In this document: positions 21,976 to 34,480 of the stretch, piece after piece
Position numbering within the stretch: the first letter of the stretch is position 1
How the letters are laid out: every line of letters starts with the position of its first letter
DNA from: Papilionanthe hookeriana x Papilionanthe teres
Taxonomy: Eukaryota > Streptophyta > Magnoliopsida > Asparagales > Orchidaceae
Assembly: GCA_022702705.1 (NCBI GenBank)
Contig: CM040428.1
Span: 109,200,022-109,264,021, forward strand
Direction: 5' to 3'
Length of the DNA stretch: 64,000 nt
Made by a program: the position numbers and the translations under genes
Notes under the pieces: generated by a model
Told to the model about the DNA's origin: nothing
Databases searched by the model: none
Seen by the model: the letters and a program-made list of their open reading frames with translations, nothing else

Positions 21976-24533
21976 GATTATTATTTTAATTTTTTTTAAT
22001 TAAGAATTAAGTATTATTGAAGTGATTTATTTAGGGACTTTTAAATTAAAGAATAAATATCCTCTTAATAATATCCCTACTTTAATAATTCCAATTTCTA
22101 TTATATTCCCAAAATTTCAATTAATTAATTAATTAAAGTTTATTTTAATTATATATATATATTTTTGAAATGGTTAGTAGGTTTCTACCCCAATCATTTA
22201 AGTTTCAATCATCCAAAATCAGTTTAAAATCAAATATTTTACCCTCCCCTTTTTTATTAATCCTAAAATTTTAATTAAATGTTGAAATTTTTAATTACCT
22301 TTTTGCCCTTCAAGCTTAATAATTCTATAACTCACTAAATTAAGCTCAAATGAACTTGAAATTTTTATGTGACCTCACTTACATGTCAATTAAGGCTTTA
22401 GTGGAGAAAATGTGATTTTTCTGTATTTAATTTATTTATGTAATTATTTTTAATGTAAAATAGGGGTTTTCAAGGAAAATTCAATAACATGACCAAGGAA
22501 ATGTTTCTATCCTTAAGAAAATTATGGAATATTTCTAATGACCAGAGGACCATTTGGACCAATTTTGGTGATTTTTTGAATTATATTTTATTTATTAGAA
22601 TTATTTTGATTTTTGGAGTATTAATTAATTTTAAAATAAAATTAAAGTTAAAAAATGGATTTTATATTTTTTCATAAATCTTTATAACCTCAAAGAGTTC
22701 AGAGAAATAAATTTTGTATTTTTCTGATTTTTCTTTGATTTATTAGAATTATTTTAGTGAAAAGGTTGGAAAATACATTTTTTAATATTAAAAATTACAT
22801 TAAGCCTTTAAAATTCAATATCTTATCCTAGGGACTTAAGAAAAATATTTGGTTTGTTCCTAAGTAATTAGAATTCAAAATGTGACATTTTGGTGATTTT
22901 TAATATTTTTATGATTTTTATTATTTTTTAATTATTAAAAATATTAAAATAATGATAAAAATCAACTTTTTTAGAAAATTACAATTTTAATTTTCCTAAG
23001 TTCCTCTGATATCAGAGAAGCTCCAAAACCATTTTTGTAAATTTTTGAAAAGTATTTTGTGAATTATGAATTTTTAAAGTTTAATTTTACTCATGGGGCT
23101 TAATCAACCCATTTGGTGGATCAAATCAAGTCCAATTAGTTTCAAATTTTTATGTGAGACTCTCCTGACCCTTAAGGATAGTGAAGAATTGTTTCCAAGT
23201 CAATTTGATGTATAGTTAAGCCAAATTAATTAAAGTTCAATTTTGGGTATTTAGACTAATTAGGGTTATTCCAAGTGAATTAACTCAAAAACTTGTTTTT
23301 CCTAGGTTCCTCTGGTCATAAGAAACATCACCAAATTTTCCTAGAATTTATTTCTCAACATGCTAATTATTGGAATTAAAATACTCAAAACAGTAACATG
23401 CAATTGAAAAATCAATAACTTCTCATAGGGATGGCCTCTGACATTGGAAAATTCAGGGAATGTTCCCAAGTTCAGAGGCTTCAAAAGCCCTATGGTCTCA
23501 TGCCATGGTGAATTGCCTCTGCAAATGGAGAATTAAAACAATGCAGGGAGTAAATAAATCATTAAAAATAAAATACTTAATGAAATGACCCAATTTCTTT
23601 TCCACATTATTTTCCTCTGTTCACTGAGCAAGAGGGTATTTTTATTTTATTTTTAGGATTTTTCTACACAAAGTTATGGATTTTCTAAGTTCTGGTAATT
23701 AAATAAATCCATAAAATCCTATTTTTCTACTTATCTGAATCGGCACCGCGTCAACCTTAGCATCTCCGAACAGCCACGCGGCGCTTTCTGGTTCGACGCC
23801 GCCATCCGACTCAGCGCTCCAGGTGCCCGCGGTTCATGTATCATCGCGCTGTCCGGCTCGATCCCGACCGTCCGCTCGATACACGCTCGATCCGACGGCT
23901 CCCAGTCATCGTCTACGACTGGTGTGAACCCGTGACCGTCCACACTAAAACCCTAAGATCTCACTCAATACTTAACGGATTTTTGTGTTCTTGTGCTCTA
24001 TGGATTCGTCTTGAAGAGATGAATACATCTATACGGTGATCATGCATTGAAATTAAGGCATTTGAAATGGAGAATGTTCAGAAGCTCGGGAAGAAGAGAG
24101 AGCTCATACCTTTGCTCAGAGAAGTGAAGCTTCGATCTGAGAGTTGTGTCACGTTCGATGGGGTCCAAGCAAGCTCCAGATGAAGTCCCTCGGCCCGGTG
24201 AATTGTCTAGGTACAAAAGTGACCACAGCCGATCACAAAGCTTGGAGGCTGGAGCAACTGGGTGGCCTGGAGAGGGGGCTTTCACTGGGGAACTTCTCCT
24301 CTTGGTCTGGTGAAGGTGTAGGATCAATCAATTTGGAGATTGGCTCACTGTGGTGAAGTGTCCTGGTTCTGGGCTTGAATTTCAACTCTGAAATTAAGCT
24401 CACAGAGAGGAAATGGCAGGGGGATTTCAGTGAGGATCAAGTTCTTCAGGTGTGGGGAAGAGTCTGGAATGATTTTGGCAGAGTTTCTGTGTGATTTGTT
24501 TCACTACCTCCTCCATGGCCGAGAGAGGTGGGG

Positions 24534-24541
24534 TTTAAATA
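24534..24541 (-). promoter_or_regulatory. TATA-like box in L2, minus-strand reading
   Basis: ctatttaaacccc on the minus strand is followed by the same C/T-rich leader-like stretch as in L1 and by gagcaaag/gtatgagctc near 24115. Confidence 0.4.
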
Positions 24542-27500
24542 GAGCTGGCTGGAGGCTCTCCCAGGGGGAGTTAGGGGTTGGGATCAGCTGCCTCGGTGAG
24601 GAGAAGAACGACCATGGTGGCCATTGGGCATGGGGCAATTCGGCAGGTGAGAATTCCAAGCTTGGGCTCACATGGGAGCTCTCGGGTGTGGTGTTTTCCG
24701 GCGGCCGGTGTGGCTAGCCGGCGGGCATGGGTCACCCTCGGGGTCGGGAGGCTCGGTGGCCGGGGTTTAGTGTAGGGAATCGGCAATGGCCATGTGTAAA
24801 GTGGTTGAATTAAAATGGAATGGGGTAAGGGTGTATTTTGGCTAAGTTTGGTCAAATGTATGGATTGGGCTAGGTGCACCTCCCCATGGCTAGTTTGGGC
24901 TGAAGAGAAAGTGGTTTAGGTCAGCTTAATTAGTGGGGAAGGGTCACCATCCAAGTACAATTATGTTTAAGCAAGGTTTAATGGAGTCATGGAAGTGGCT
25001 AATCCCCTTAAGGGAATATGGAAAGAGCCTCCTCCTCTTGCCATCTTGGGTATGTTGAGGTGTCCAAGGCTTTCATGGCTCCCATGTGGCTCATGCATGG
25101 CTTTATGGCTCCATTTGGCTTGGGAAAAGTTAAATCAACTTTCATGAGGAAGGATTTTGTAATTTTTTGGCATTTTGGTGAGAGCTGTCATGAGGTTTGA
25201 TTTGGAATGGTTTGATGATTAATTTGAAAGTTAGGGAAGGTTTTAATTGGAATGGATGATGAAGTGTAGTGTCATGTGGGCATTAGAGTCAAATTTGGGC
25301 CTTTGAAATTATTTTAGGAGTGGGCTTTTTTAGGAAGGCTTAAGGAAGTGGGCCTTAGGTTTGAAACTAAATTTATGGATGGGAATTTTGTAAAGGATTG
25401 GGCCAAACAAATGTTGGGTTTATTTTAGGGATGTGCCATGATTGATTTGAAGCAAGTTTGAGGTGGTTTGGGTTTGAATTGGGTTGGATTTGGGCTTCTT
25501 TGGTAAAGGGGCCAACATAGGTCAAATTGGGCTAACTTGCGCCAATGTTGGGCTAGGGTTGAAATTGATGTAAAATTAATGTTGGGAAATGTTTATGGGG
25601 GTGTTACAAATAGGTTTCAACTTTGGTTGGGTTTTGATTTTGGGATTTGGGCCCATTTGGGTTAGGTTTGGGTGTAGGCCCATTTAGGGAATTTTGGGTT
25701 TGGGTTGAATTTGAGTAAGGTTTGGGTCCAAATTTTGGGCAAATCATGTTAGTGCTTTGTTTGTGGGGATGCTAGGAAGGTTTTAGAAAAGATTTGGGTC
25801 AAATTGGGATTGAATTGGGTTGGTTTGAGGTAGGTTTAGGTCATGGGTCAAAATTTGGCCTTAAGCTTAAAAATGAAATTGGATTCAAATTTCAATCAAA
25901 TTGGGCTTGAATTTGGTCTATATTGATATTGGGGATATTGAATTGAAGTTTAGAATTGAATTGGACCAAAATTGAGACCAATTGGGGTGATTTGGTTTGA
26001 CATTGGGTTCATTTGGGTTTAAAATGGGCTAAATTGGGGGTTTTGGTAAAAGTAGGGTAAATTGACAAAATTGGCCCATGGTGTAGTTGGACAAAATGAA
26101 ATTGAGATTATTTGAGATTTTCTGGAATTTTCTGGGAATTTTCTGAATTTATGGAATTTTGGGTCAAGAGGGGCATTTTGGTAATTTGGAGGGTATTGGG
26201 GGTATTTTTAGAAATTTTGGTATTTTTGGCTGGAGATAGTCAATTTGAGTGGGGGAAAATATTTAGGATTTATCTTGAGGAATTTTGGGTAATTTGGAGA
26301 TTTTGGAAAATTTGGGCAATTTCAAGGGCTTTTGGTAGGTTTGATGTGTGTAGGGTTCTCGGGGTCAAAAATTGAAATTTTGGAAGAATGAAGATTGATC
26401 AACTGTGAGTGAAATGGAATCACTTTGATTGAGCCATGAAGCCATATTAAGCCCATATAAGATTCAACATCCCCAAAACTAACGAGACCAAATCCAAGTC
26501 CAATTTGACTGACATTTTGACCAATTTCACTTTTGGCCTTAAAGTCCAATTGGACCCATGACCCAAACTTAGCCCAAACTCACCTAACTAACTCCAATTA
26601 ACCCCCAAATTTTTCTAAACCTTCCTTAACATCCCCATAAACAAAACACTGACATGATTTGGCCCAAAATTTAGACCCAAACCCACTCAAATTCAACCTA
26701 AAATCAAAAGGCCCAATTTTCACCTAAACCTAAACCTAGCCCAAATAGACCCAAACCCCAAAATCAAAACCCAACCAAAGCCAAACCTCTTTGAAACACT
26801 CCCATAAACATTTCCCAACATTTATTTTACATCAATTTCAACCCTAGCCCAACATTGGCCCAAGTTAGCCCACTCACCCATTGGCCTACTCTACCAAATG
26901 AACCCAAATTCAAACCACCTCAATTCCAAATCACACCAAATTGATCCAAACCATTCATGAAACATCCCTAAATCAATTTAACATTTATTAGACATAGTCC
27001 TTCACAAATTTTTCACCCAAATGCCCATCCTAAAATCAAAAAGCCCACTTCCCTTAAACCTTCCTAAAGCCCATCTCCACCAAAATCCAAAGGCAAAATC
27101 AATCCAAGGCCCATATGACAAATTCTCTTCACTATGACTTCAATTAAAATCATCCCTAAGTTCAAATCAATCATCAAATGGTTCCAAATCAAGCCATATG
27201 CCAAATTCCCATCAACATGCCAAAATTTCCCTTAAACCCATTTTCATGAAATCGACTGGGCTTTTCCCCAAGCCAAAGGTGAGCCATGAAGCCATGCACG
27301 AGCCCCATGAGCCATGAGAGCCATGGAATCTACTTTACACCTCACCAAACCATTAATGGCAAGAGAGGGGATCTCTTTCTTAAACCTTTTTAAACCCTTT
27401 TTACCTTTAATCATGTCACACACTAAACCATGCTTAGCCACCTCACCACTGAGACTTCACCACTCCTTCTAAGCCGACTCCAAATGATCCCTCAGCTCAA

Positions 27501-27853
27501 AATCAGAGCTTGGAAGGGTGCACCAAGCCCAAAATGGTGGGTTGACCAAACCAAGCCAAAGTGACCTTATCCCCATTCCATTCTAATCCAAATACCTTAC
27601 ACGCGCTTAATGCCAATCGACTTCACCATTCCCAAGCCCCCGACCTCCCCGGTCAAGATGCTATGACTCTTCCTCGCCGCCACCGCCCGGGTCGCCGGAA
27701 AACTCCATGGTCGGTGACTGGAGAAGCCAAACTTTGGAATTCTCCCTTGCTGAGCTGCCCCATGCTCAATGGCCACCATGGCTCTTCACATTTTTCAAGA
27801 GCAAACTCGATCCCAACCATTAAACTTCTTCCCGGGAGAGCCTGTACCATGCC

Positions 27854-27861
27854 TATTTAAA
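27854..27861 (+). promoter_or_regulatory. TATA-like box in L3, plus-strand reading
   Basis: gcctatttaaacaccacc is followed by the C/T-rich leader-like stretch, and gagcaaag/gtatgaactc at about 28272 is the possible donor. Confidence 0.4.
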
Positions 27862-30399
27862 CACCACCTCCTCTCGGCCATGAGAGGTGCTGAACCAAAC
27901 CTAAGGAAAACTCGCTAAAATCATTCCGCATCACTCTCTACACATAGAGCACTTCGATCCTCACCGAATTCCGCCTAATTTTTCCAATGGTACTTTCAAT
28001 TTTCGAGTTCAAACTTTAGCCCAAAAACTAAGACACTTCTTCACAAAGGATCAATCTTCAACTGACCGGTCCTACACCTTCACTGCATCAAGAGGAGAAG
28101 TTTTCCACTGAAAGCCCCATCCCCGTGCCACCTGCCTGCTCCTGCACTTCAAGCTTTGTGATCGGCCGTGGTCACTTTCATACGTACAATTCACTGCGCC
28201 AAGGACTTTATCCGGAGCTTACTCGACCCAATCGAAGGTGACACAACTCTCGCATCGAAGCCTACTTCTGAGCAAAGGTATGAACTCATTCTTCTTCCTT
28301 TTGTGCCATGAGATTCTCCATTTAATTTGAATCAATTTCAATGCATGTTCACCGTACTGATGTATTCGTCTCTTCAAGATGAATCCATACAGCATAAGAA
28401 CACGAAAATCCGTTGAGAATCGAGTGAGAAATTAGGGTTAGAAGGTTGACGGTCACGGTGCACACCTGCCGTAGACGATGATCAGAGCTGCCGGATCGCG
28501 CGTGTATCGAGCGGACGGTTCGCATTGCGCCGACTGTGGAATGATACGTGAACCGGCGGTCCCGGACGGCCGACTCGATGGCGGCGCCCAACGCGCGCGA
28601 CACGACCCCCCTTCGAGCCGCCGAGGTTGACACGGCGCCGCGTGGATAAATTATAGTGGTTAGATTTTCTGATTTATTTAATTCCCTAAACTTCAAAATT
28701 CATAACTTTCAGGTAGAAAAATCATAAAAATAAAATAAAAATACCTTCGTCATACCGTAGAGAATAATGTGGAAAGAAATCATTTAATTTCATCCAGTAT
28801 TTTATTTTTAATGATTTATTTACCCCTCTGCATTGTTTTAATTCTCCATGCATATAGGAAATTCACCATACATTTGAGACCATGCGGGTTTTCAAACCCT
28901 CCACTTAGGAACATTCCCTAATTTTCCAGTCGAGGCCATCCCTATGAGAAGTTATTGATTTTTCAAATTCATGTTGTCGTTTTCGAGTACTTTAAATCCA
29001 ATAATTAGCATGTTGTGAAATAAATTCTAGGAAAATTTGGTGATGTTTTAATAATCGCAGACCTTAAAAAATAGCCTTCAATTAATCCACTTGGAATAAC
29101 CCTAATTATTTAAACACTCCTAAATAGCCTTTAATTAATTAGAGATAATCATACATCAAATCGACTGGAATCGAATTCTCCACCGACCTTTAGGATCGTA
29201 TAACCCACCATAAAAGCCAAGTCAATCGGCTCTGCTAAATTTCATCAAATGGGTCATTAAGCCATTTAGCCAATTTAAACTTTGAAAATTCACCAAATTG
29301 GTTTGGAGCCTCTTCGATATTAGGGGAATTTAAGAAAATTAAAATTTCAATTTTCTAAAAAAGTTCGATTTTTTGTATTATTTTAATATTTTAATAATTA
29401 AAAAATAATAAAAATCACAAAATAATAAAATTCACCAAAATGTCACATTTCAATTTTAAATACTTTAACAAATCCCATATTTTTCCTAGAATTTCTATTT
29501 ACGAGTTATTAAATTTTAAAGCCCTCAGTGGTAATTTTAAAAATAAAAAAAATGTATTTCCTAGTATTTCTATTAAAATAATTCTAATAAATCAAAGAAA
29601 ATCAAAGAATTATAAAAATTGATTCTCTTATTTCCTTGATATCAGAGAGATTTTTTTGAAAATATAAAATTCATTTTTCAAACTTTTTATTTTATTTTTA
29701 AATTAATTAATACTCCAAAACTCAAAATAATTATAATAAAAATAGTATAATTCAAAAATCACCAAAATTGGTCCAAGTGGTCCTCTGGTCATTAGGAATG
29801 TCCCATAATTTTCCTAAGGACAGAAACTTTCCTTGGTCATATTATTAAATTTTTCTTGAAATCCTTATTTTCCACCAAAATAATTACATAAATAAATTAA
29901 ATATTTAAAATCACATTTTCTCCTCTAACGCCTTCATCGACATATGAGTGAAGTCACATAAAAATTTCAAATTTATTCGAGCTCAATTTAGTGAGTTATG
30001 AAATTATTAAGCTTGAAGGGCAAAAATGAATTAAATTTTAACCCTTAATTAAAACTTTAGGCTTAATAAAATGAAAAGGTAAAATATTTGATCTTAATCT
30101 GATTTGGATGATTGAAATTTAAATAATTAAAGGGTAAAAACCTATTAAACAATTCAACAATAATTGAAATAAACCTTAATAAAATAATTAATTAAATTTG
30201 AAGAATAATAAAATCAAATTATTAAAATATGGATATTGTCATAAAGAGATTTGCCTTTTAATCTAAGAATCCCTGCATTAATCATCCCAACAATATTTAA
30301 TTCTAATTAAAATGATAATCCAAATTTAAGATTTAAAATGCTAAAAGACTTAATCATTAAATTGCTAAGGTTAAATTATTTAAAGCAAATCCTTTTAAA

Positions 30400-30760
30400 A
30401 TAAAAATATTAAATTAAATTAAATTGTTTAAATTAAATTAAATTAAATTAAATTACATTAAATTAAATTAAATTAAATTAAATTAAATTAAAAACAAATT
30501 AAATTAAATTAAATTAAATTAAATTAAATTAAATTAAATTAAATTAAATTAAATTAAATTAAATGAAATTAAATTAAATTAAAATTAAATTAAATTAAAT
30601 TAAATTAAATTAAAACTAAATCAAATTAAATTAAATCAAATTGAATTAAGTTAAGCTAAAGCATATTATATTAAATTAACTTAAATTAAATTAAATTAAA
30701 TTAAACCACATTAAATTAAATTAAGTTAAATTAATCTAAATTGAATTAAATATAACATTA
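30400..30760. repeat. (AATTA)n pentanucleotide array
   Basis: About 360 bases of aaattaaattaaattaaatt, purest at 30430-30610, decaying at the right end. It mirrors the array at 21.7 kb in the other arm of the inverted repeat. Confidence 0.9.
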
Positions 30761-31437
30761 CATAAGACATGAAGAATTCAAAATTAAATCTAAAACAATC
30801 AACACTATTTCAAACTTAAATCCATTAACTAAAATTAAACTCACTTCGAACATTCATTCGCCCTCGAAAGCTCGCGATGTCATAACTCTTAAAAAGGAGT
30901 GTTAAAAGAAGCGTTACTTCACTTATAGGATATTCAAATGTCCTACCACCGAGCAAGACAACAAAAACCTAAACTCTCGATGATTAATTCATTTCGTATA
31001 ATTAAATTCATCTGGACTTAATAATCCTGCAACGCTGAAGATGCTTAAGATTCGTCTTGCCAATTTCCTAATATGATAGGATATTTATAAGAATAACGAA
31101 TTCAGTTGTTCGATGAAGAAAATCGTCTTTAAACCAAAAATACAAGAACCTAGACGTCATAGGAAATGACTAGCCATGTGATTTAGAACTTGGTAGAAAA
31201 CCATAACCCTTCCCTTAGCTTTACCTAGGAATTTACTTTAAATGCTTAAATATTCTAACCGTGTTTTAAGTGCAAATTGGGATGACGGGAAGACCCTCCA
31301 GTATCGCTTTATTTTATTGCAATTTACTTTACCGCAATTTATTTAATCGCATCGCACTTACTTTTCTTGCATGATAAACAACTCGTGTAAAAACCTACAC
31401 CTTTAGGATAGTCTCTAAAACTGAAATCAAAACTTTT

Positions 31438-31912
31438 ATCCATTCTATATGAAGTATTGATCATATTGAAATAAGCATTATTGATGACTTAGTATATTTA
31501 TACTTATTATATATATTGATTTATTTAAAAATTATTGTATGATATGTGAATAAGGATGAGATGAAGTAAATATTATAATATTTGTATGTGTATGTTGCTT
31601 GATGGGTTTCACCCATACTAAGGTATCATGCACATATACTCACAAAGAAAGTTGCTATTGAATTATTTTAAATGATAATTTTTATACGATGCTTTTGAGA
31701 CGGGTGTAATATATATAAAATGATATCAGTAAGTTAAGATATTGTACAATATTATTGAATACTCTAAACTTCTTGAATAATCATCTTTGAATACTAAACT
31801 ATCAAATATTTGATAATTATAAACGTTGTTTTCTTTTTTGTTATGTTATTGTAATTTTAGAGGTTAGTTGATAGCTCATTTTGTTTTTAAATTAACATTT
31901 TCAAGAAATTGT
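31438..31912. other. AT-rich spacer, nothing recognised
   Basis: Between the outer end of L3 and the tandem duplication. I see no open frame of interest, no repeat ends and no RNA gene. Confidence 0.5.
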
Positions 31913-33030
31913 GTATTTGAAAATGAATGAAAGGAGCAAAAATGTGTATAAAGGATAAGGATGAATGAGTAAACAATAAATTGCATACATAATTGTTTAT
32001 TTTTTAAATTTAATTAAATCTTATCATTAGTGGTGCTTTTGATAATTTTGGATATTTTTTTTAGTGATGGAAATTAAAATTAAAATTTAATTTAATGTCT
32101 GATTTTTTAATTTATTGTCTGAAAGGAAAGTTTTATGGTGAGATCTGCAATGCTCTATGGTGTTGAATGTTGGCCTTTAAAAGAGAAGCATAATGCTAAG
32201 TTAAGTGTTGCCGAGATGAGAATGTTTAGGTGGATGAGTGGCTTTACACTTAGAGACAAAATGCGAAATGAATATATCCGTAATAGGGTTGGTGTTGCAC
32301 CAGTGACGGATAAAATTAGAGAGAGTCGCCTTAGATGGTTTGGTCACATCAAACGACGACCATCTGATGATCTGATTAGGAGAGTAGATGTTTTAGATAC
32401 AACTTATGTTAAGAAAGGCAGCAGTAGACCTTGGAAAACTTGGGCTTATTGCATAAAAAATGATCTTAATTTATTAGAATTAAACGAAAAATTGACACAA
32501 AATAGAACACAATGGAGAAAAAAGATTCATGTACCCGACCCCAGTTAGTGGGATTAAGGCTTTGTTGTTGTTGTTGTTTTTGTCTGATTCTTTATTCCTG
32601 TTGTGATAATTTCAAATCTATAGACTGTGCCGTGCAATATAGCTCCTTCAAAATATTCTCTTTTAAGACTAAATTTCAACTATTATGGTTAATAGAATTC
32701 TTAACAAAATTTGGTATTTGAAAATGAATGAAAAAATGTTTGTAAAAGACAAGGATAAATGACTGAATGATAAATTGTATACATAATTGTTTATATTTTA
32801 AGTTGAATTAAATCTTGTCATTATTGGTGCTTTTGATAATTTTGGATAATTTATTTTTAGTGATGGAAATTAAATTTTAAATTAGATTTATTGTCTGGTC
32901 GTTTATTCCTCTTTGATAATTTCAACTCTTTTGGTTGCGTTGTGCATGACAGCTCTTTTAAACATTGGCTGTTAAGACTACTTTTTAAATATTATGGTTA
33001 ATAGAATTGTTTGTTAAAAGATTGTTCTGA
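31913..33030 (+). repeat. tandem duplication of a ~330-bp AT-rich unit, first copy interrupted by RTE
   Basis: The first unit is 31913-32122 plus 32580-32713; the second is 32714-about 33030. Shared words: gtatttgaaaatgaatgaaa, catacataattgttta, ggtgcttttgataattttgg, agtgatggaaattaaa, tttattcct, tatggttaatagaatt. Unknown function. Confidence 0.75.
32123..32579 (+). mobile_element. 5'-truncated RTE-type LINE fragment
   Basis: A 137-codon open frame (32135-32548) covers the C-terminal end of a plant RTE polyprotein: AMLYGVECWPLKEKHNAKLS, VAEMRMFRWMSGFTLRD, MRNEYIRNRVGVAPVTDKIR and LRWFGHIKRRPSDDLIRRVD. It is followed by ccgaccccagttagtggg and a (TTG)n tail. It lacks endonuclease and RT, as expected for incomplete target-primed reverse transcription. 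Eight bases, ttgtctga, stand on both sides (32115-32122 and 32580-32587) as a target duplication. The frame is intact although the same region in the 47-50 kb copy is full of stops, so this is a younger insertion or a different source. Confidence 0.9.
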
Positions 33031-33463
33031 AATTGATTTTTATTGCAAGACCAAAAGGTTATTTTCTAAACGATGACACATTGACTGTCTTGGATGAGGA
33101 CCTATCTACAAGGTGTTTGTTGGACTCCCTCCCTAGAACCAGGGGGAGGGGGGAGTGGAGAATGGGACTAACACCCCCACATCCCCCCTCTCCTCTAATT
33201 TACAATCGCAGTGAAATCTTTAGCATAGTTATGCGACACTGCGACGAGCAATTAAAGAATCTTTGCTCTATTCAAGACCCCGTCCTTATGAACGTCCTCA
33301 TATGCCATTTCAGCATTGCATGGTTGTTTTGGAGCCTTGTTTGGTGATATTTTTATATTTCTTTTTTCGGGTATACTTTTTATTTTGTTTATTTTTTTGT
33401 GCTCATTGTATACCTTGTGAGTGGATTTCCACACACATTAAATTTTATCTTTGAAGTTGCCTT
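33031..33463. other. unassigned spacer
   Basis: It holds one short open frame (33033-33347) with no family signature and a G-rich/C-rich patch (33140-33195). I find no match to the hydrolase 5' exons here. Confidence 0.4.
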
Positions 33464-33465
33464 TA

Positions 33466-33498
<33 letters not shown>
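33464..33498. repeat. (TA)n(TG)n microsatellite at the 3' side of the L1 LINE
   Basis: Eight TA units run into about ten TG units. The same TG/TA combination flanks the other side of the LINE at 37840. Confidence 0.95.
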
Positions 33499-33657
33499 AA
33501 ATAAATTACAAAATGGGGCAAGAAGGATCCTTCAGAATAACGGTTCTTTTCCCTAGCAAAAAAAAAAGAAAATAAATACAACTCACACTACCCACCAACC
33601 TAAAAGCTAAAAAAAGGACCAAAAATAAAATGAAGAATTAGAGTAAATCATCACAAA

Positions 33658-34275
33658 CTAGAGACATAAGAACCGAAGAAACTTCCAGACAATAATCCGG
33701 AGATAACTCTCCAATTTAGTTGCCCCCGCCACCTTGTTACCTTCTTTTTTTGTATGTGTCCATAGCATGTTCAGCTCTTTTGCTAACTCCACAATCTTTT
33801 TCAATTGAATGTTAACACTCCAATGATGCATTTCCCTCCACTTGCAACACTTCCAAAGTAGTAAAGCATCTGTTTCAATATTTATAAATTTCCATCCATA
33901 ATATTTAGCAGCTTTAAACCAAAAACCATCGAACCTGTTTTGGCCACAAGAGGTGAGATAGGCATGGATGGGGAAGCAAACCAATATGGCCGAACCAAGG
34001 AAGTCCCTACAGACTCCACCCACACCCGCAGAATTGTTCCGCCAACATCCATCGATGTTAATCTTTACAAAAGGAGCCGTTTGTTTGGCCGAACGCACTA
34101 AATATTGCTTACCAATTTGAGGTTTGGAAAATAATCTAAGATCATTAGAAATACCTTTCAACTGCCCAACATTGAATCCATTAGAAGTCAATGTATTAAC
34201 AATATAATTAGTAATCATATAGGAAGTATGAATAATATTATGAACCTCTTCATGATAGTTGCTCCTATTACGCAT
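33658..34275 (-). pseudogene. L1 LINE C-terminal RNase H domain
   Basis: A 205-codon open frame, the longest in the window. It has APFVKINIDGCWRNNSAGVG and GVCRDFLGSAILV (RVT_3-type RNase H start, first catalytic Asp in NIDG), then FINIETDALLLWKC (Asp of the ETDA motif) and a C-terminal KEGNKVAGATK, where the usual motif is RxxNxxAD. The acidic residue there is lost. The upstream part (about 70 residues) resembles the connector seen in plant L1 ORF2. It could be mistaken for a host gene, but frame and order fit the LINE. Confidence 0.85.
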
Positions 34276-34389
34276 AAATCAATTGAAAGAAATTTTTGAA
34301 AAAAGGATGACCAAAGGACCTCCGTACATCAAAGATATCCCAACGAATTATTATAATTATCAACATGTCAGCTCTTACCCAAAAAAGCC

Positions 34390-34480
34390 GTAACCTTCCT
34401 CCACACTTGCTTCACAATTTGACATTTAATAAAGAGGCGATGAATAGATTCCTCTTCAGCTTTACATAATAAACAACATG
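34390..34480 (-). pseudogene. L1 LINE zf-RVT segment
   Basis: The minus-strand reading CCLLCKAEEESIHRLFIKC followed by QIVKQVWRKV has the C-x2-C-x7-H-x4-C spacing typical of the zinc-binding segment after plant LINE RT. It lies in a frame not joined to the RNase H frame. Confidence 0.75.

Larger units (their letters stand above)
20978..26436 (+). repeat. long-repeat block L, copy 2 (5.5 kb, non-coding)
   Basis: It has the same order of sections as L1: AT-rich, CpG island (23740-23945), asymmetric stretch with TATA-like box (24534-24541), and G+T-rich stretch (24.8-26.4 kb). It differs by a large (TTTAA)n expansion at 21.7-21.97 kb and ends at gagccatgaagccatatta, like L1. No coding frame was recognised. 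Bases 20978-25945 are the left arm of a long inverted repeat with L3. Confidence 0.75.
26455..31437 (-). repeat. long-repeat block L, copy 3, inverted and missing one end
   Basis: The reverse complement is collinear with L2 from 25945 back to 20978. Paired positions keep a nearly constant coordinate sum: TATA box 24534/27861, outer ends 20978/31437, inner ends 25945/26455 give about 52395-52415. The AC-rich stretch 26.5-27.6 kb is the complement of the G+T-rich end of L2, and 28440-28640 is the CpG island. The outer end (actgaaatcaaaactttt) stops where L joins R in the other copies, supporting a true block boundary there. No coding frame was recognised. Confidence 0.75.

Noticed and set aside
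30400..30760. Possible satellite or CRISPR-like array
   Set aside because: It is a simple pentanucleotide array without spacers, and the genome is eukaryotic.
33658..34275. A 205-codon open frame that might be a host RNase H-like gene
   Set aside because: It is in line with zf-RVT, RT and endonuclease pieces on the same strand in L1 order, so it is the LINE C-terminus.
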